A DNA stretch of 64,000 nucleotides from Cannabis sativa (Eukaryota > Streptophyta > Magnoliopsida > Rosales > Cannabaceae), in assembly GCF_029168945.1 (NCBI RefSeq), contig NC_083608.1:21222136-21286135 (forward strand), given 5' to 3'. Under the pieces are notes generated by a model. The model saw only the letters and a list, made by a program, of their open reading frames with translations, did no database searches and was not told where the DNA came from. This document shows, piece by piece, positions 1 through 11,392 of the stretch (the first letter of the stretch is position 1; each line of letters starts with the position of its first letter). Both the position numbers and the translations under genes were made by a program.

Positions 1-2179
1 AAGCTCTAGGAGTTGAGATTGCATGAAACGGCAACCCAGAAGCGAACCTGGACACCTAGGGAAGACCAACCAATTGAATGACTTTGATTCTCCATTAGCA
101 GACCAAGCATTGTAGATGGTATCAAAGCATAAGCCATCATAGAAGGTGACATCAAGAACAACTTGATCTTCAAGAGTAGTCACTTGCTCTTTCAAGATCT
201 TGACTTGATCTCTAAGATTAGTAGTAACTGAGGTTTGTTCATCAAGTGCAAGACGAGAAGACTTTTCAACATCCAAAGTCTTCTTCTGAGCGATTTCTAG
301 GCTCTTCTTCAAGCTACTCTCTCGCGCTTTGGCACCACTAGCCACTTCTTGAAGATTAGTCAACTCACTCTCCAGAGAATCAATCTTCCCATTCAAAGCA
401 GTCATGTGGTATTCTGCAATAGTAGCACAATCTTTTACAGCCTCGAGCTTCTCAGCAAGCTCAACCATTTTCTTCTGTTTGTTATCCACGGTGTAAGCAT
501 AACCAACACAAGCCTAAAGACAAGAACATAATGTCAGGTGATGTTAAACAAAAGACAGCTAAGCTAGAAGGAGACAAGAACAAAACATTTACCCCGAAAA
601 TGTCAGTGAAACATCTTTGAGCAATAACATGCAGAGGTTTGGTACTGACCAAATTCTGCAATGGGATATTCTTAGCCTTAGAACCAATCAAGGCATCACC
701 ATGTGCAAGAAGCCAAGAGTCCTGCGCATGCAGCTGCTCTGTTAAATCTGAACCCGAGTTCGGAACTATAGTCTCAGCCTCATCTAAAGAGATATCGATT
801 AGAGATCTCTCATCAACACCAGCAGTACTAAACATCTCTTTGCTAGAGTCTTGGGGAGGGGGAGCGACATCAACATGTTTACTCCTCTTTCTAACTTTCT
901 TCTTTGAAGCAACAGAAGTAGCATGAATACCTTGAACAACTTCCCTGATCGAACGATCAGATTCCTTCGGTATTAGAATTTTTCGTCTTGAGTTTGAACA
1001 AGATGCCATAGCAGTCAGGAAGCTCATATTGTATGCAAAGAAAAAAGACAAGTGGTTAGTACAATAGAAGAAAAGCAAAACAACAAAGTTCAACATTCAT
1101 AACATGGAGCATCAACCGCCTACTGATTCCCCATCCTTCTCCAAAATAGTTTGAGTGGAGGTAAATTCTCCATCTTCCTGGTCTAAGAACACAGATATTC
1201 TCCCTAAATACTCTGTGTCATTGCAAACTATGGTTGAATCTTCTGACATTATTTGAGACAAGATGACAGTTGCACTTTGAGCATCTGCATCATCCTGCTC
1301 GAGTGGCATTGTCCAAGATTCATCAGTAAAGCAAGTGTCAGCATACACTCGCTAGTAGGACATTATCATTCCAACCTTTTGAAGATTCTCAGTATTGAAT
1401 AAAGTTCTTCTGTCTCTCTCCCATGCATCAATCTTATTCGGCATGGCATCGACTCTCCTCTTCATGTCAATCAAAGGAGCAAGTCTTTTAAAAGGGCCAG
1501 TCTTTTAGAAAGTTATGTTTCTTAATGGAAGAACGAGATTATAGAAGTATTCTTGGTGGTAAAGGTCGCAGTTAGTTTTGGTAATATTTTCTATGTGTGG
1601 GTTGAATTGATGGAAGTGATAGAAGCCTTCTTCTTTTTGAGTTGGACTTCTTTTCAAGTCACAAAAGAAGTTTATTTTGTGGGGAGTTGGGATAGGTAAA
1701 TTTCTCAGGGAATAAAATATGAAGAAGGTGGCAAGTATCCTATAGCCATTTGAATTTATTTGGTAGGGACAAACTCTAAAAAAATCTGCTATTGATATGA
1801 ATCATGGACGCAAGGGCAAGTAAGCACTCGCATTAATGTGGAATCTCGACCAAGCACTGTACCAAGTGTTCTGGGAGCCATTGGGACTGCCATATTGTGG
1901 CTTCTGGACAACAATTTTAGGAAAGCAATAATCATCCTGAATTAGTTGGGCTTGATGTTCAGTAAGAGTGCTAAGCACAAGAGGTCTTAACCTAAAAGCT
2001 CGATCTCTTGGATCATCACTTTCAATAGCAGCTTTTAGAAGCTCAGTTGCTATTACTTTCCCACCACACGCCATGTCTAAGCTCTCAGACTTGGGCATAG
2101 TTAGCTTAGTTCTAATGAACTAAGTCACATGGGGATCATACTCATCAGGCAATCTTCTACTTCTTTTCATCCTAGCCAT
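1..2179 (-). pseudogene. Decayed antisense gene with coiled-coil end, probably the antisense ORF of a Tat-type gypsy element
   Basis: On the minus strand one reading frame runs from an ATG at 2179 to about 1112 but is broken by four stops (TAG 2120-2122, TGA 1802-1804, TAA about 1505-1507, TAG 1352-1354). It probably resumes after a short intron (about 1112-1030) in the exon 593-1050. A second clear intron, 592-514 (GT donor after a GGG codon, TTAG acceptor, phase 0), joins that exon to 513-1, which is open to the window edge. The last exon is rich in heptad-like Leu, Lys, Glu and Gln and looks like a long coiled coil. No catalytic motif or known domain is recognised. Position and strand fit the antisense ORF that some Tat-lineage Ty3 elements (Grande, Retand) carry between pol and the 3' LTR. 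This assignment is inference. It could instead be a captured host gene. The true start and 3' end are uncertain. Confidence 0.55.
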
Positions 2180-3041
2180 GACAGTTTAACAATACAAGTT
2201 GCTTACAATTCAAGAAAAATCTTATTTGGTTGTGAAAAAATTTAAGCGATTTCAGAGGAGGAAATTTTCAATTCATTAGGATAGTATTTTGGAATTTAAA
2301 GGTCTTAGAAAAAATAATTCAAGGGTTCTTAGGAGTTTGAGAATCTTTGGAGTAAGATCAACAGAGGAGAAAAGAAAAAAAAAACAACGCTAAAAATAGA
2401 AGAAAAAAAATCTACCTTGGGGATGAAGAACACTTGAAGACTTGATGAAGATGAAATTCCAAGGACTTTTTACGAAGGTTTAGGCGTGGAGAAAAAATGG
2501 GAAGAATAAAAAATTTAATTGAAAACTCTCGTATTTATAAGTGAGTTCAACCTCCTAATCCTAGAGAAATTGTGAGTCTTTAAAATTTAAAGCTTTAAAG
2601 GAAGAGGTAAATGATAAAAAAAAGATATAAATATATCTTTTCTCTTCTCCATTAAGCTTAAATTTCAAACTTCCTATATAAATAGGAATAGTAATTTAAA
2701 TATAAAAGATAATATAGCATTATCAAATAGTATTAGGATTTAAATCCAATTAATCCCAATACCATAAAAATACAAGAAAATTTCAAATTTTCAAAGAAAA
2801 AGATAAAAGATAAGTGAAAAAAAATGGATAAGTTTTTCCTCTTTTTTTTTTTTTGTTAATTAATTTTCAAAAATTTCCAAGGACAAAGCAAAAGAATCAT
2901 AAGTCCTAATTTTATTGGGAATGCTTGAAGAACAGAAACAATTGTCTAAGAATGTCAAAATTGATGTCCATCTGGTAGTTTTAAGAGATACAGGCTTGGT
3001 TCACATCATCAAGTCAACTCCACACAAGTGTGAAGTTGACT
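2180..3041. other. AT-rich non-coding spacer between antisense gene and LTR
   Basis: Poly-A and poly-T rich sequence with no reading frame of note. Under the Tat model it is the 5' flank and promoter side of the antisense gene, ahead of the polypurine tract. Confidence 0.4.
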
Positions 3042-3055
3042 TGAGGGGAAAATAT
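3042..3055 (+). other. Candidate polypurine tract before the 3' LTR
   Basis: A purine run (gaggggaaaa) lies directly before the sequence that begins the long repeat-rich, LTR-like region. It is the only G-rich purine tract nearby. The exact LTR start is not proven because the partner LTR is outside the window. Confidence 0.4.
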
Positions 3056-5165
3056 TAACCCAAAAACTTTTCCTGGTGATGTGGACATCAATGTTTGACA
3101 CGTTACAAGAAGGATGATGTCATGAAGTTAAGTAGACCCGGGTCATAGCAGTCGACCTGGAAGGGGACCCTAGCCCTGCGCCTAGGTTGACTCTGGGAGC
3201 TCCGGGATGGAAATTTAGACTTTAATAACTTGAATCCAACTCACTATCTTTAATTATTTTGTATTATGGAGACATGGAGCAATCAAATCCAAGCCTCGAG
3301 GGCTGAAATTACATGAACATGCAATTCAAAAGCCAACTTGGGCACCTAGGGTTTCACCCAGCGCCCAAGTTGACATTCACAACTAGGGTTTCAGTTTTTG
3401 GGACTGTCCTAGTGCAAATTGGTCAAAACTTGCATTGGGACATAAACTAGACATACCACGGACATATTTGAGGCATCAAAATCAGATTCAGAGCAAGTTT
3501 ATTTGTGAGCACCCGGTGCTTTGGCACCCAGCGCCCAAGTTGACAATTTGTCAGTCTAGACGCATTCAAAGTATCAGATCCATCATTCGACTTTTGCATC
3601 TTGTTCGTCTTCATCAAAACTGGGGAAATAGGTGCTTTCAGGGAAGAAACAACATTTTATGGGTGCCAAAAGCAAGGCCCAACGCCTAGGTTGACATTTT
3701 TTTAACCTGGGGCAATTTCGATGATGTTATCTAAGAACTCTTCCAACCATCTTCTCTGTTTTCAACAAAGATTAAGATTCAATTATTTCCAGGGACCAAA
3801 CGGAACTTCCAAAGGGCCAAAACTGAGACCTAGCACCCAGGTTGACATATTGTCCTTGGGTTGTTTCCAACCAAGTTCTTGAAAAAGTTGTTTTGGGCAT
3901 TTTTTTTTTGCCATCAGAAATAATAAAGATTCAAGCAAACATGGGGAGAAAACCACAATCTTGAGACCTTAGAAATAGAGCCCAGCACCCAGGTTGACCT
4001 AGTGTTAGGCCCAGCGCCCAGGTTGACCTTGTACTGGGCCTAGCGCTCAGGTTGACAATCAACCTAGTGTGCTTGTTTCGATCGCTCAAATGCGAAATTT
4101 GATTCGACCATTGAATCCGAAATGGTTAAAATGGGGTAGGAGACCTCGTCCTCAAGTTCAAGAACCTTAGAAGTTCAAAACGACAACCCGAGAGCTCAAA
4201 AATGAGTACCCAGCACCCAGGTTGAAAAATGGCCTGGTGTGCTGGATTCTACTTATCCGATTCTAATTCTGTTTTGACCATCCGTCTAGCTTTTCACAAT
4301 AACTAAGATCCATGAAGTCTGAGAAGTCAAATTCACAACTTCGCATTTCTCATTTTCAACATGGGAAGCTCACTCAAAAATGAAGAGTTTTGAGTCTCTC
4401 ATTTCTGCAAAATAGCAACATCTCCGAGAACTGGTGACCAGCTTCGCTAAGCCATGGAAACAAACTAAGTGATGTCAAAATATCACTTAGGCATCTTAAA
4501 GTACATCCCTTGGACGTTTTTTCACTTACCCAACATCCAGGTTGACGTCATATGTCAACCTAGGCACTGGGATGTCAACCTGGGTGCTGGATGTCAATCT
4601 GGGAGTTGGGTCATGAACTGCCTTTTAGTTAAAGGACCATATCTCACTTAATATTAGTCTGATTGGCGCGATTCAACTTGGGTTTCAAAATTATTTCAAT
4701 GCTCTATCAAGACATGTCTCACACTTCAATCGCGACTCTGAAGCTATCACCCCGAATTTCACCCCAAGAAAGTTACGAAAATAAGCTCCGACTTCCCCAG
4801 AGCGGGTCCCACCATCACGACACAGACTCCGAAAATTGAGGATCAACTCTAGAATTCAATTTTCACCGTCAGATAATCATCTACAGTCAAAATAGCCAAC
4901 TTGTATTTTTTTTTTGTTATTTTTGTGGGTCTCCTTCACTTATAAAAGAAGAGCTCATCTAGCTCATTTTACACATTCAAACAAACTACCCACAAGGTCA
5001 GAGCTTCTCTCTCTAGAAATTGGAGCTTTGATACAACCTTTTTATGAAATGACATCTTGTAAGAAATAAAAACTCGAAGTAGACGTAGCTCCACTGTCGC
5101 GATACGGGAAGTGAACTACTATAAATTTTTTGTGTCTCCCTTATATTTACTTAACAACTATTTCA
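3056..5165 (+). repeat. Probable 3' LTR of a Tat-type Ty3/gypsy element
   Basis: About 2.1 kb without coding potential that has LTR features. There is a TATA box (tataaaag) at about 4939, and about 100 bases later a pyrimidine-rich leader (cttctctctc). A poly(A) signal (aataaaaa) lies near 5065, and a U5-like tail (actataaatttt, then gtgtctccctt) at 5113-5140 is typical of Tat/Athila-like plant LTRs. The upstream polypurine tract supports the plus orientation. The left LTR and the pol gene are not in the window, so lineage and exact ends are inferred. The 3' end near 5165-5190 is blurred by the adjoining LINE remnant. Confidence 0.5.
3178..4612. repeat. Dispersed array of a CCCAGCGCCCAGGTTGAC motif in the LTR
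   Basis: An 18-20 base motif with core CC(C/T)AG(C/G)(A/G)CCCA(G/A)GTTGAC recurs at about 3178, 3358, 3528, 3677, 3829, 3981, 4012, 4038, 4208 and 4526 in direct orientation. It recurs inverted (gtcaacctgggtgctgg type) at about 4553, 4576 and 4595. Spacing is irregular (about 25-170 bases), so this is not a simple tandem satellite. It lies upstream of the putative TATA box, in what would be U3. Confidence 0.75.
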
Positions 5166-5189
5166 TTCTCGCCAATTTAGCAAGTTGGC

Positions 5190-5730
5190 GTGGCATAGAA
5201 GTCTTAGTCCAGATTTCTGAGCCAGCACATACAAATAAATTAAAAAGAAGTGCATTTTTTTTTGTTTTTTTGCTTGAGAAAACCTTTGAAAATTTAGCGA
5301 ATAAAATAGTGGTGATCACATGGGGATTCACCTCCCAAAAATTAAGAAAACCATCACAAAAGTTTGATAGACCCCATTTGGCAAGAGTATGGGTAACTAC
5401 ATTCAAATCTCTAGGAGCCCAATACACATTACATTCTGTTTCATCTAAACTACACAATAACTTAGTGAAAGAGAAAATGATGGACCAGTTGGGGACATTT
5501 TAATTTTCAACTGAAAGGATCAACCGGCAATCACAAAGAACAATACTCAGGGTACATTGCAACTCCCTAATGACCTTCTAACCAAGCACCATTGACTACA
5601 ATTCACCAGACAACGCCTCTCAAGCATTGATCTTATGATCATAAATTGCAGTAATTTGGTCATTAGGGTCTTTAAGAACCACTGCCATCCAGTAACAGGT
5701 CTGAGCTAAAGCGAACTAGGCCCGCGCCTA
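5190..5730 (-). pseudogene. Remnant of LINE ORF2 C-terminal RNase H domain
   Basis: Translating the minus strand from about 5710 gives a broken RVT_3-type RNase H. There is a WMAVVLKDPND stretch, an A-x-E-A-like region with in-frame stops, then an intact stretch with PRDLN-VVTHTLAKW, the usual C-terminal helix signature of the RNase H found at the end of plant L1 ORF2. At least four stops interrupt it. No reverse transcriptase part is recognisable next to it, so it is a 3' fragment. It abuts the end of the LTR-like region. Confidence 0.6.
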
Positions 5731-6341
5731 AGGCCTACCTAGCTCAGGGGCCCAAAAATATTTTCTTAAAAAATATATATATATTAGTAGTTTTTAAAGA
5801 TATTACATATATTTTAACTAAAAGGTCTAATAATTTTTATTTTCCTAAGGTTAACTCAATTTTAGAGTCGACCTTGCTCCCACCGGAGTCATTGAGTTCC
5901 TTATTATCACAACAACAGTGCTTTGAAATAGTCAAAAGAGGAGAAATCCACCTCTGTAGAACCAATCCCCCACTACTATCACCTACCTTAAGATTACGAG
6001 TTTTCCAATGCCCATGGAACTCAGTTTTAATAGCTTTAAAGATCACTTCTAGGGTAGCCTTTTTATGATAAGTTGAATTCTTAAAAAATAGTGTATTTAT
6101 AATGATATAAATCTTGCAAAAGTTGCTATAGGTTAAATTTGCATAAGCACATTTTTTACTAAATAAGGTATATTTTAATTTGTATCACTTATTTACATCA
6201 ATAAAATGCTCTATTGATTGATGATTTATTCTCTCCACGCATAGGCCAATATAATTGATGACTTTGTACATCTCAGCACAATGCACGTCTCGATTTCACA
6301 GTTGTCTCCTCATCACTCAATCAATTAGTGTGACATCTTCC
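5731..6341. other. Intergenic, no assignable gene
   Basis: Mostly AT-rich. A 69-codon open frame on the minus strand (6046-5837) has no recognised domain and could be a further piece of the degraded LINE. I see no RNA gene here. Confidence 0.3.
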
Positions 6342-6346
6342 AAAGA

Positions 6347-6562
6347 TATTAGAAGTTGTTATGGCTGTTATTTGGTCACTCCAACTGTTTCTTGGAGTTA
6401 GTTACATTCTGTTATTTTCTTGCCAAGTTGTATAATTGTAGCACATGTCACATTGTACATTTGCCTATATAAATGCTTCTTTTCAGATCAGCTCAATAAT
6501 AAGAAATATTTTTTTCTCATTCTTTCTCTGTTTCTCTGTATCTCAATCCTAATTCTCTCATA
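6347..6562 (+). repeat. Copia-1 left LTR
   Basis: 216 bases, with a TATA-like box (ctatataaat) near 6470 and a poly(A) signal (aataataagaaa) near 6497. It is longer than the right LTR because of an extra 8 bases (tttctctg type) near 6530. Confidence 0.93.
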
Positions 6563-9500
6563 TGATATCAGAAGATAACCTGCCCAATTCAATGGCAAGG
6601 CCTTCCACCAGATCTCAGGATGGTATTATTCCTCCCCCTCCTGAAAATACCACATCAGAGATCCCAACTGATGTTACTTCCGCTCCAACAGCAGCTCCCA
6701 TGGCGGCACCTCGACGCACAGCCACCAGAACCAGATCTCACAATTCTACTGATGCTCACGACGATCACTCTCCAAGAATCGAAGATCACCAGATCCCTCA
6801 AAGGAGATCTCACCCTCTTCTCGATCGCCATGCCAATGAAGACGCCTCTAGCCCTTTCTTCCTCAGCTCCGGTGACCATCTAGGTCTTGTTCTGGTATCC
6901 ACCGTACTCACTGGAATAAATTACCAGTCGTGGAAAAGGGGAATCACCATGGCTCTAGCAGTGAAGAACAAAATCGCATTCATTGATGGCTCTCTCCCAA
7001 AGCCTGAATCTGGTAACTCCCTTCTTCCTTCTTGGCTTCGTTGTAACAATATGGTTATGTCGTGGCTTGTGAATTCCGTCTCTGCTGAAATCGCTCAAAG
7101 TATCATGTACTTTGACCTAGCTACTGATATGTGGCATGATTTAGCTGAAAGATTTAATGAGGGTAATGCTCCTCGCATCTTTCAACCTCAAACGCAACTC
7201 ACTCGGTTGCAACAAGGTGATCATTCCGTCACCTCGTATTTCACCAAGTTGAAATCCTTATGGGATGAGCTGAAAGAATTTCAGCCAAATACCACTTGCA
7301 CTTGTGGTGCTATGAAGGTTTTTCTTAATTTTTACAATCAAAATCAAGTCCTTCAATTTCTTACTGGGCTTAACGAATCATATGCTTCAGTCCGCGCCCA
7401 AATTCTACTCAATGAACCTTTACCAAATCTCTCTCGAGTCTTTGCTATGATTGTTCAAGAAGAACGTCAACGAACTCTTGGTTCATCTGAACATCCTCCC
7501 CTGGCCTCCTCTGTCCGTCCCCCATCCAATAACCCACCAAGAAACAAAAAGCCCCGACCTTCTTGTTCACATTGTGGAAAACCCGGCCATTTAGTCGACA
7601 AATGTTTCTTCATACATGGGTTCCCACCAGGTTATGGAGACGAAAAACGCAGTGATAAAGGCAAGGCTCAAGTCAATCAAGCCTCTACAAGTAACCCACC
7701 TGATCACAACACGGCTCCAGTCAAGGCCGCACCTGCTACTGATCTGAGTTTGCAATGTCAGCAACTCATTTCATTGCTCAGCCAGCAGCTTAATCCGGCC
7801 ACTCCTCGGGCTGACCTTGCCATGAACAATGCATCATCTAACCAAGCTGGTAAATCTCTTTCCAATCCATCTTTTAATTGGGTTCTTGATAGTGGTGCTA
7901 CTCACCATATGTGTTCTAATGTCTCTTGCTTTACATCTTTCAAAGACTCCCCTTTTCCCAAATATGTCATTTTTCCTAATGGACACCAAATTGCTATATC
8001 CGACATAGGGACAGTAAGAATCAATCAATATCTCACTCTTGAAAATGTTCTTTTCATACCAGATTTTCACCTAAATCTATTATCTGTCACTGCCCTGGTT
8101 GATCAAACAAACTACTATCTGTTCATTAACACCAAGAATTGTGTTATACAGGATCTTTCTCGGAGTGTGGTGATTGGGACAGCTAAACGCCACGGCAAGC
8201 TTTATCTCATACATCAAGACACTCCCATAGCAGCTACTAGTTTAGCCTTTAATAAAACAAATGTAAACCAATGGCATAATCGCCTTGGTCATCCTTCTTT
8301 GTACATTTCTAACATGTTCAATAAAAAAATTAGTTCTTCCATTGTTCACAATACTCATTGTCATGTTTGTCATATTGCAAAACAAAAGAAACTCCCTTTT
8401 GTATCCAATAACAATTTTGCTTCTCAAATATTTGATTTAGTCCATATGGACATTTGGGGTCCATTTCCAATCATTAGTACTGAAGGTTATAAATACTTCT
8501 TGACTATTGTTGATGATAAATCCCGATACACATGGACATATATGCTAAAAATGAAATCTGAAGTAAACAAAATCATTTCAGATTTTTTTTCCATGATTTC
8601 CACTCAATTTGGTCTCAATATCAAGGCTGTCCGTTCGGATAATGCCAAAGAATTAAATCTTTCCTCTTTTTATGCTTCCAAAGGTGTCATACATTATCAC
8701 TCATGTGTTGAGAGACCTCAAGAAAACTCCGTTGTTGAGCGAAAACACCAGCATATTCTAAATGTTGCTCGTGCATTAGAATTCCAATCTCACCTTCCAT
8801 TGGTTTATTGGCCTTACCTAATTGCCACGGCTACTTACTTAATGAACCGTACACCTTCCGTGTTACTTCATCACAGTACATCCTTTGAAACATTATATCA
8901 AAAACCACCTATTTATGATCACCTTAGATCATTCGGATGTCTAGCTTATGGTTCAACCTTAAGTTCTAAACGCCACAAATTTTCACCTAGGAGTCGTGCC
9001 TCTATTTTTATTGGCTATCCAACCGGCATGAAAGCCTATCTTCTACTTGATATTGAATCTCATCAAATATACACATCTAGAGATGTTACATTTCATGAGC
9101 ATATATTCCCATTACTCTCTACCATACCATTAACTGAGATTGACCATATTTTTTCTCAAGTAATTCTTCCCTGCCAACAACTTGTTACACCAGCAACAGC
9201 CCCCAAAACCAATATAATAAACTCACTACAGCAATCTGTTGCTCCTGCAACACTCGATCATGCCCCAGATCCACCCTCCCTCCAAACTACTTCTCCTACT
9301 TCACCAGTAGCACAATCCCAGGATCAGCACACTGTTGTTGAACCAACAACACCCACACCAGCAGCTCAAATCTCCCAGGATCAGCACACGGTTGTTGAAC
9401 TCACAACAACCAAACCCGGTCCTACTTCATCTACTGCCATACAAACCTCCACAAAAGGTAGACCTATTGTCAAACCATCTTATTTGAAAAACTATGTTTG

Positions 9501-11171
9501 TCGTGTGGCTTCTACTAAATATCCTATTGACCAATTCTTGTCTTACATTAAGCTTCACCCAACATTTCGGACTGCTGTCCTTGCAGCCTACACACAAACC
9601 GAGCCTCAAAATTATAATGAGGCTTCCTAATTCAAACATTGGCTTGAAGCAATGGACAATGAAACTCAAGCATTAGAAAAAAAACAATACTTGGATCATC
9701 ACTAAACTCCCTTCTGGGCACAAACCAATTGGTTGCAAATGGGTGTATAAACACAAATATAATGAAGCTGGTGAAATCATAAGGTTCAAAGCACGACTTG
9801 TCACCAAAGGTTATAGTCAAAAACCTGGTATTGATTTCTCCCAAACTTATGCACCGGTTGCCAAGTTCAACACTCTCAAAGTTTTTTTGGCTCTTGCAGC
9901 CATCAATAAATGGGACATTCACCAAGTCGATATCAATAATGCTTTTCTTCATGGTGACCTCCATGAAGAGGTCTACATGAAAATACCTCCTGGTTACAAT
10001 GCTCCTCCCAATACAGTTTGTAAACTGAAAAAGAGCATATATGGCCTCAAACAAGCATCTCGACAATGGTACGCAAAACTAAGTTCCACATTAATCGAAG
10101 ATGGCTTCAAACAATCCTTATCAGACAATTCATTGTTTATCAAGAAAACGAATTCTATATTCATTGTTATCTTAATGTACGTCGATGACATGATTATAGC
10201 TAGCAACAACACACTTGCCATAACTCAATTTACTCAAAAACTTGATACCAAGTTTAAACTCAAAGATTTAGGCAAACTTCGATTCTTCCTTGGCCTTGAA
10301 GTTAGTAGAACTTCCAAAGGTATCTCCGTTTCTCAAAGACCATTTACCTTACAACTCCTTAAAGACACGGGTTATTTAGGAGCTAAACCGGCTTCCACAC
10401 CCATGGAAATAAATTTCAAATTGAGCAAGGACAAAGGGCGAATCCTCCCAGATCCCTCGGTTTATAGGAGTTTGATAGGAAAACTTATCTAGCTAACAAT
10501 TACTAGGCCGGACATTACATACGCCGTAAACCACCTCAGTCAATTCCTCTCTTGTCCACGGCTTCCTCACATGCAGGCCACCAACAGAATATTACAATAT
10601 CCCAAACAAACACCGGGTCAAGGACTGTTTTTCCCATCTGATACAGCACCCCATCTGCAAGCATATACTGAAACAAGCCTCTCTCGTGATAATGTCCAAG
10701 TTTCTTTCTTTACTGATGCCGATTGGGGCAGCTGTCAAGACACCCGTCGTTCCATTTCTGGCTACTGCATCTTCCTTGGGAAGTCCCTCGTCTCTTGGAA
10801 ATCCAAAAAACAACAAGTGGTCTCCCGTTCCTCGGCTGAAGCTGAATACCGCGCAATGGCTAATGCTACTTCAGAATTGACATGGATTCTTGCTCTTCTC
10901 AACGATTTTGGCGTCTCACACTGCCAATCTCTATTGCGACAACACGGCTGCAATTCATATCAGCGAAAACCCCGTGTATCACGAACGCACCAAGCACGTT
11001 GAAATAGACTGCCACTTCATTCGAGAAAAAATTCAGCAAGGATCTCTTCAGCTTCTCCATGTCACTTCTCAACAAAACTTGGCTGATATCTTCACCAAGC
11101 CCTTACTTCCTAACCCCTTCTCAAACATTGTTTCCAAAATGGGTGTACTTAACATTTACACTCCACTTTGA
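6562..11171 (+). pseudogene. Copia-1 gag-pol polyprotein, disrupted
   Basis: The first open part (6562-9630, 1,022 codons) holds gag (about residues 85-300), a CCHC knuckle (CSHCGKPGHLVDKC, about 335), protease (LDSGATHH, about 443), the pre-integrase H..H..C..C region and the integrase core with D, D and E in HMDIWGP, RSDNAKE and ENSVVERKH. The start could be the ATG at 6562, which lies at the PBS, or the more usual-looking one at 6592. Reverse transcriptase (9743-10492) has YVDDM. RNase H follows to 11171 ([24 protein letters not shown]). Lesions are a TAA at 9628-9630, a frameshift in an A-run near 9680, a TAG at 10490-10492 and a frameshift near 10930. The element therefore cannot make its own full polyprotein but could be moved by a related active copy. 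Confidence 0.92.
6563..6574 (+). other. Copia-1 primer binding site
   Basis: tgatatcagaag directly after the left LTR resembles TGGTATCAGAGC, the usual plant PBS complementary to initiator tRNA-Met, with a few mismatches. The first ATG of gag-pol (6562) overlaps the LTR/PBS junction. Confidence 0.7.
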
Positions 11172-11178
11172 GGGGGGC
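11168..11178 (+). other. Copia-1 polypurine tract
   Basis: A purine run (gaggggggc) immediately upstream of the right LTR, just after the RNase H stop codon; primer site for plus-strand synthesis. Confidence 0.8.
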
Positions 11179-11387
11179 TATTAGAAGTTGTTATGGCTGT
11201 TATTTGGTCACTCCAACTGTTTCTTGGAGTTAGTTACATTCTGTTATCCTCTTGCCAAGTTGTATAATTGTAGCACATGTCACATTGTACATTTGCCTAT
11301 ATAAAGACTTCTTTTTCAGATCAGCTCAATAATAAGAAATATTTTTTTCTCATTCTTTCTCTGTATCTCAATCCTAATTCTCTCATA
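11179..11387 (+). repeat. Copia-1 right LTR
   Basis: 209 bases, matching the left LTR apart from 4 substitutions and two indels; followed by the AAAGA target duplication. Confidence 0.93.
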
Positions 11388-11392
11388 AAAGA

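Larger units (their letters stand above)
6347..11387 (+). mobile_element. Complete Ty1/copia LTR retrotransposon (Copia-1), coding region broken
   Basis: A 5,041 base element bounded by two LTRs and by a perfect 5-base target duplication AAAGA (6342-6346 and 11388-11392). A primer binding site follows the left LTR and a polypurine tract precedes the right LTR. The domain order gag, protease, integrase, reverse transcriptase, RNase H is that of Ty1/copia. The LTRs begin TATTAG and end CTCATA rather than TG...CA. They differ by 4 substitutions, a 1-base indel and an 8-base indel over about 210 positions (roughly 2 percent substitution), so insertion is fairly recent. Confidence 0.95.

Noticed and set aside
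1..60. Resemblance of the first 60 bases to 3295-3355, suggesting a second LTR copy
   Set aside because: The two share several blocks (ggcacctaggg, atgaa, caaccca-like), but the stretch is short, has gaps and coincides with an open coding frame on the minus strand; too weak to call without the sequence to the left.
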